From: an uncultured Draconibacterium sp.
GTDB lineage: Bacteria; Bacteroidota; Bacteroidia; Bacteroidales; Prolixibacteraceae
DNA length: 64,000 bases
Reading direction: 5' to 3'
NCBI RefSeq assembly: GCF_963675585.1
Contig: NZ_OY776411.1
Span: 625,001 to 689,000, forward strand
Each line of letters opens with the position of its first letter. Positions within the stretch are counted from its first letter, which is position 1. Positions 61,775 through 64,000 of this stretch are shown piece after piece. A program made the position numbers and the translations under genes. The notes under the pieces are model-generated. The model did no database searches. It was not told the DNA's origin and saw nothing but the letters and a program-made list of their open reading frames with translations.

Positions 61775-62071
61775 TTACATGTCAAATCCACCAAACGACA
61801 TACCGGCTAGTACACCAAAAATGGATAATAAAGTAGCAATAATTGCAATACCTATTCCACTGGCAAAAGCAATCCATGCCCATAATTTTGCATTTTTACT
61901 CGCCGCAATCGCTCCTTCTAAATCGCCTGCATTCCATTTCGAGTTTACCTGCGCAGCAAACACAATAGATACAATTCCCAAAATCTGGCAACAAAAGATT
62001 GTAACCAGAATTGCAAATACCAAATAATTTGAAGGTGGTGTTTGTTGTTGATTCATTTGTTCGTTCATCAT
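61775..62071 (-). CDS. CD225/dispanin family membrane protein
   Basis: A 98-residue protein with two membrane helices (about 18-40 and 68-95). It has the CD225 pattern: NYLVFAILVTIFCCQILGIVSIVFAAQVNSKWNAGDLEGA, given in part, then KNAKLWAWIAF. It is often encoded beside DUF2752 proteins. Function in bacteria is unknown; it may alter membrane shape. Either of two adjacent Met codons may be the start. Confidence 0.88.
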   Translation of the reverse strand: MMNEQMNQQQTPPSNYLVFAILVTIFCCQILGIVSIVFAAQVNSKWNAGDLEGAIAASKNAKLWAWIAFASGIGIAIIATLLSIFGVLAGMSFGGFDM

Positions 62072-62165
62072 TTTTAGATTTATCGATAATTAAAGGTTGA
62101 TACACAAATGTAAAGCATGCTATCTTAAAAAAAAATAAATTTTTATCCGAAAAATCGATTAAGTG

Positions 62166-62288
62166 TTTGAATTACTGTTACAAATTATATTTTTGCTTTG
62201 ATCATTTGGATTAAAGGGCAGAGGCACTTTTTTCCATAGATTTTAAGTTTTGGTAAAATGCCTCCCTAAAACAAGGGTGGCATTTTTT
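62166..62288 (+). ncRNA. Candidate small RNA or attenuator with promoter and terminator
   Basis: A -33 TTTG (62166-62169) and a -7 TATTTTTG (62188-62195) with 18 bp between them predict a transcript start near 62203. A strong terminator follows: AATGCC-t-CCCT ... AGGG-t-GGCATT, then TTTTT (62257-62287). The predicted RNA is about 85 nt and has no open frame. GAGGCA (62221-62226) can pair with TGCCTC (62259-62264), which is an alternative to the terminator stem, so it could switch. The length and pairing are read by eye. Confidence 0.4.
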
Positions 62289-62329
62289 ATTTCATTTAAA
62301 GGTTTCATCCCAACTTTTCTTCTCATACA

Positions 62330-62960
62330 AACATCAATTTTAATGGATCACCCGTAAAGTCCGGTGGATTTAACTTTTTCAAGCAAATATTTTCGCTACT
62401 CTTCTGGCAAGGAAATATAGATTCATCATCGAATATATTGTTTAAAACAGTACGTTCTTTCCTGCCGGAAGCATTCATCCCGATTCAATCGGGACGAATC
62501 AGAAAGATCAAGGCTTCTTTTGTGCTTCTCGCATCATCTTTACAAAACCTAACTTCGGACGGGTGATCTTCTCACACATTCGAAGCTTCCCGCTCTCCGT
62601 AAGGCTTTGTTTTGATTCAGCACTCGACCAAAAGAGGCCGACTCACGATCGGATGGTATAAAATATTGCATGGTTTGTAGCCCGCAAGTCCGCCTTCAGG
62701 AAAATGCGTTAAGAAATTTTGGGAATGCAGCGTTAAGAAAGAAAAGCTGTTTGACACTGACCAGAAGAATGAAGTGTCAGTGGAGTTCTTTTCTTTTAGC
62801 GGAGTTCCTAAAATTTTAGCAATTTTCATGTCAGCGGTGGGCTCAGAAATGCCTTCTTCGTGCTGACTTTTTTTGCTGTAGAAAAAAGTTAGTCGCAGCA
62901 AAGCGAGAAAAATGGTTTAGGTAGTGAATTGATAATTCGTCCACCAGAATTTCAATGTGA
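62330..62960. other. Long region without a convincing gene, possibly a dispersed element
   Basis: About 630 bp. The only frame of size (62617-62901, minus) has a poor composition and no domain. Structure is present: TCCCGATT-C-AATCGGGA (62485-62510 area), a stem TGACACT ... AGTGTCA (62753-62780 area) and a direct repeat GCGTTAAGAAA (62707 and 62730). The base composition is richer in G/C than the flanks. I believe similar stretches recur in related genomes, but cannot check. Nothing else is recognised from 62289 to 63066. Confidence 0.35.
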
Positions 62961-63066
62961 TCCATTTTAATCACGTTAACAACACATTAACATCATCAGA
63001 TTAAACTATTAAAAGACAATTTGGTCTTAATATAAGATTAAAAACATATTTAACTGAAAAAAGGAG

Positions 63067-64000
63067 ATGAAAAACATTGTTCTTATAATGTTCGTGCTGA
63101 TAAGTCTGGGTGGATTTGCTAATACTGACGGCGAAATGAAGTCGGTGAATCCCGATGATGATGGTAAAGGTAAAATAACGGGAATTGTAGTTGAACACAC
63201 TACTGAAACTCCCATGGAGTTCGCAAATATAGCAGTCTACAATCTTATGGATTCGTCGTTAATTACCGGCGGAATTACCAATGAGAAAGGTGAATTCGAA
63301 ATTGCAGATGTGCAATTTGGAGAATACTTTCTGGAGGCAAATTTTATAGGATTTAATAAATCAACCGTTACTACAATTACCCTGGATCGTGGAAACCGAA
63401 TTTCAAATGTGGGAGAAATTGAGTTAAGTCCGTCGGCTGTAGCCATAGGCGAAATTGACGTAGTTGCCGACAAAGCAGCTGTTGAGTATAAATTAGATAA
63501 AAAGGTAGTAAATGTAAGCCAGGTAATAAGTGCGATTGGAGGAACCGCAGTTGATGTACTCGAAAACACACCCTCCGTTCAGGTTGACATTGAAGGAAAT
63601 GTGTCGTTAAGAGGATCGGGAAATTTTACGGTACTGATTGATGGCCGACCTAGCGTACTTAGCGGCAGCGATGCACTGCGTCAAATTCCGTCCTCGGCAA
63701 TCGAAAACATCGAAATCATTACAAATCCATCGGCAAAATACGAACCCGACGGAACAGCAGGTATTATAAACCTGGTAATGAAAAAGAATTCAATGAATGG
63801 ATTAAACGGGATTGTGAATGCCAGTATTGGAACAAAAGACAAATACAGCGGCGATTTTATGCTCAATTACCGATTGGAGAAAGTCAATTTATTTTTCGGG
63901 GCCGACTGGCGCGACGAAACAAATTACGGAAAAATGCTTTCGAAACGAGAAACCTATTACAACGATACTACCGAGTATCTGAATATGGAAGGATCGCGAA
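63067..64000 (+). CDS. Outer-membrane beta-barrel (TonB-receptor-like) protein, C-terminus beyond window
   Basis: The first 311 residues are visible. A signal peptide (MKNIVLIMFVLISLGGFA) is followed by a carboxypeptidase-like regulatory domain (about 33-110, GKITGIVVEHTTETPMEFANIAV in part, ITNEKGEFEIADV). Then comes a plug domain with VDVLENTPSVQVDIEGNVSLRGSGNFTVLIDGRP and SAIENIEIITNPSAKYEPDGTAGIINL in discontinuous conserved form, typical of outer-membrane beta-barrel family proteins (OMP_b-brl_3). An AGGAG lies directly against the ATG at 63067, closer than a working Shine-Dalgarno. No SusD partner can be seen because the window ends. Confidence 0.9.
   Translation, partial: MKNIVLIMFVLISLGGFANTDGEMKSVNPDDDGKGKITGIVVEHTTETPMEFANIAVYNLMDSSLITGGITNEKGEFEIADVQFGEYFLEANFIGFNKSTVTTITLDRGNRISNVGEIELSPSAVAIGEIDVVADKAAVEYKLDKKVVNVSQVISAIGGTAVDVLENTPSVQVDIEGNVSLRGSGNFTVLIDGRPSVLSGSDALRQIPSSAIENIEIITNPSAKYEPDGTAGIINLVMKKNSMNGLNGIVNASIGTKDKYSGDFMLNYRLEKVNLFFGADWRDETNYGKMLSKRETYYNDTTEYLNMEGSR

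Noticed and set aside
62617-62901. 94-residue frame on the minus strand
   Set aside because: No domain, no start signal, and it runs through several inverted repeats. It looks like a chance frame in a non-coding element.
62975-62991. GTTAAC and ATTAAC 11 bp apart upstream of the last receptor gene, as a possible Pho box
   Set aside because: Only two units and no -7-like box at the 9-12 bp distance seen at the other sites. Too weak to list.
1-64000. tRNA, rRNA, insertion sequences, prophage or CRISPR features
   Set aside because: I saw no cloverleaf, rRNA signature, transposase, integrase or regular repeat-spacer pattern while reading both strands.

Overview
The window is bacterial chromosome from a Bacteroidetes (Bacteroidota), most likely order Marinilabiliales, Prolixibacteraceae-like. 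The evidence is TonB-dependent receptors with N-terminal carboxypeptidase-like domains, a T9SS-type C-terminal sorting domain, -7 promoter boxes of the form TAnnTTTG, general absence of Shine-Dalgarno sequences, and the families present (DUF2202, DUF4405, DUF2147, GH9-CE4 fusion). I saw no rRNA, tRNA, CRISPR array, transposase, prophage or plasmid gene. The placement below order level is inference.

Region 1-16.8 kb is a phosphate-starvation locus. A large leftward operon encodes an outer-membrane porin, PstS, PstC, PstA, PstB, PhoU, an OmpR-type response regulator and a sensor kinase. It is flanked by a PiT transporter with a PhoU-like tail and by a second PhoR/PhoB-type pair. On the other side lie a PlcP-like metallophosphoesterase with a glycosyltransferase (probable replacement of phospholipid by glycolipid) and a TonB-dependent receptor cut by the window edge. 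Four of these promoters carry direct repeats of TGTAA(C) at exact 11-bp spacing, each 9-12 bp upstream of a -7-like box. I read this as the Pho box of this organism.

Region 16.8-24 kb holds a PAP2-like membrane protein, sigma-54, asparaginyl-tRNA synthetase, a LuxR-type regulator with a degenerate receiver and a cysteine-rich tail, and two unknown lipoproteins.

Region 24.2-31.9 kb is a tight seven-gene operon that looks like an undescribed biosynthesis and export system. It has a PqqD-like peptide-binding protein, an ATP-grasp ligase, a PLP decarboxylase whose N-terminus resembles a RiPP leader, a urea-transporter-like membrane domain fused to an M23 peptidase, a TPR/beta-barrel outer-membrane protein, a TPR protein and a T9SS-sorted protein.

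Region 31.9-38.8 kb is an ECF sigma-factor regulon. It includes sigma and anti-sigma factors, two Spy-like periplasmic proteins, three ferritin-like DUF2202 proteins, a DUF4405 membrane protein and an acyltransferase-like protein. Three promoters in it share an exact two-part motif, which defines the sigma factor's likely recognition sequence.

Region 38.8-56.8 kb is mixed: a PPDK/PEPS regulatory protein, penicillin acylase, a radical SAM protein and an MBL hydrolase bracketed by two oppositely oriented copies of a short repeat, two convergent paralogous TonB receptors with a CxxC plug motif (one beside a His-rich small protein), RNase R and a TetR regulator. Region 57-64 kb holds a GHL10 hydrolase and a GH9-CE4 fusion, two small membrane proteins, about 1 kb without a convincing gene (with a candidate small RNA or attenuator), and the start of another outer-membrane receptor.
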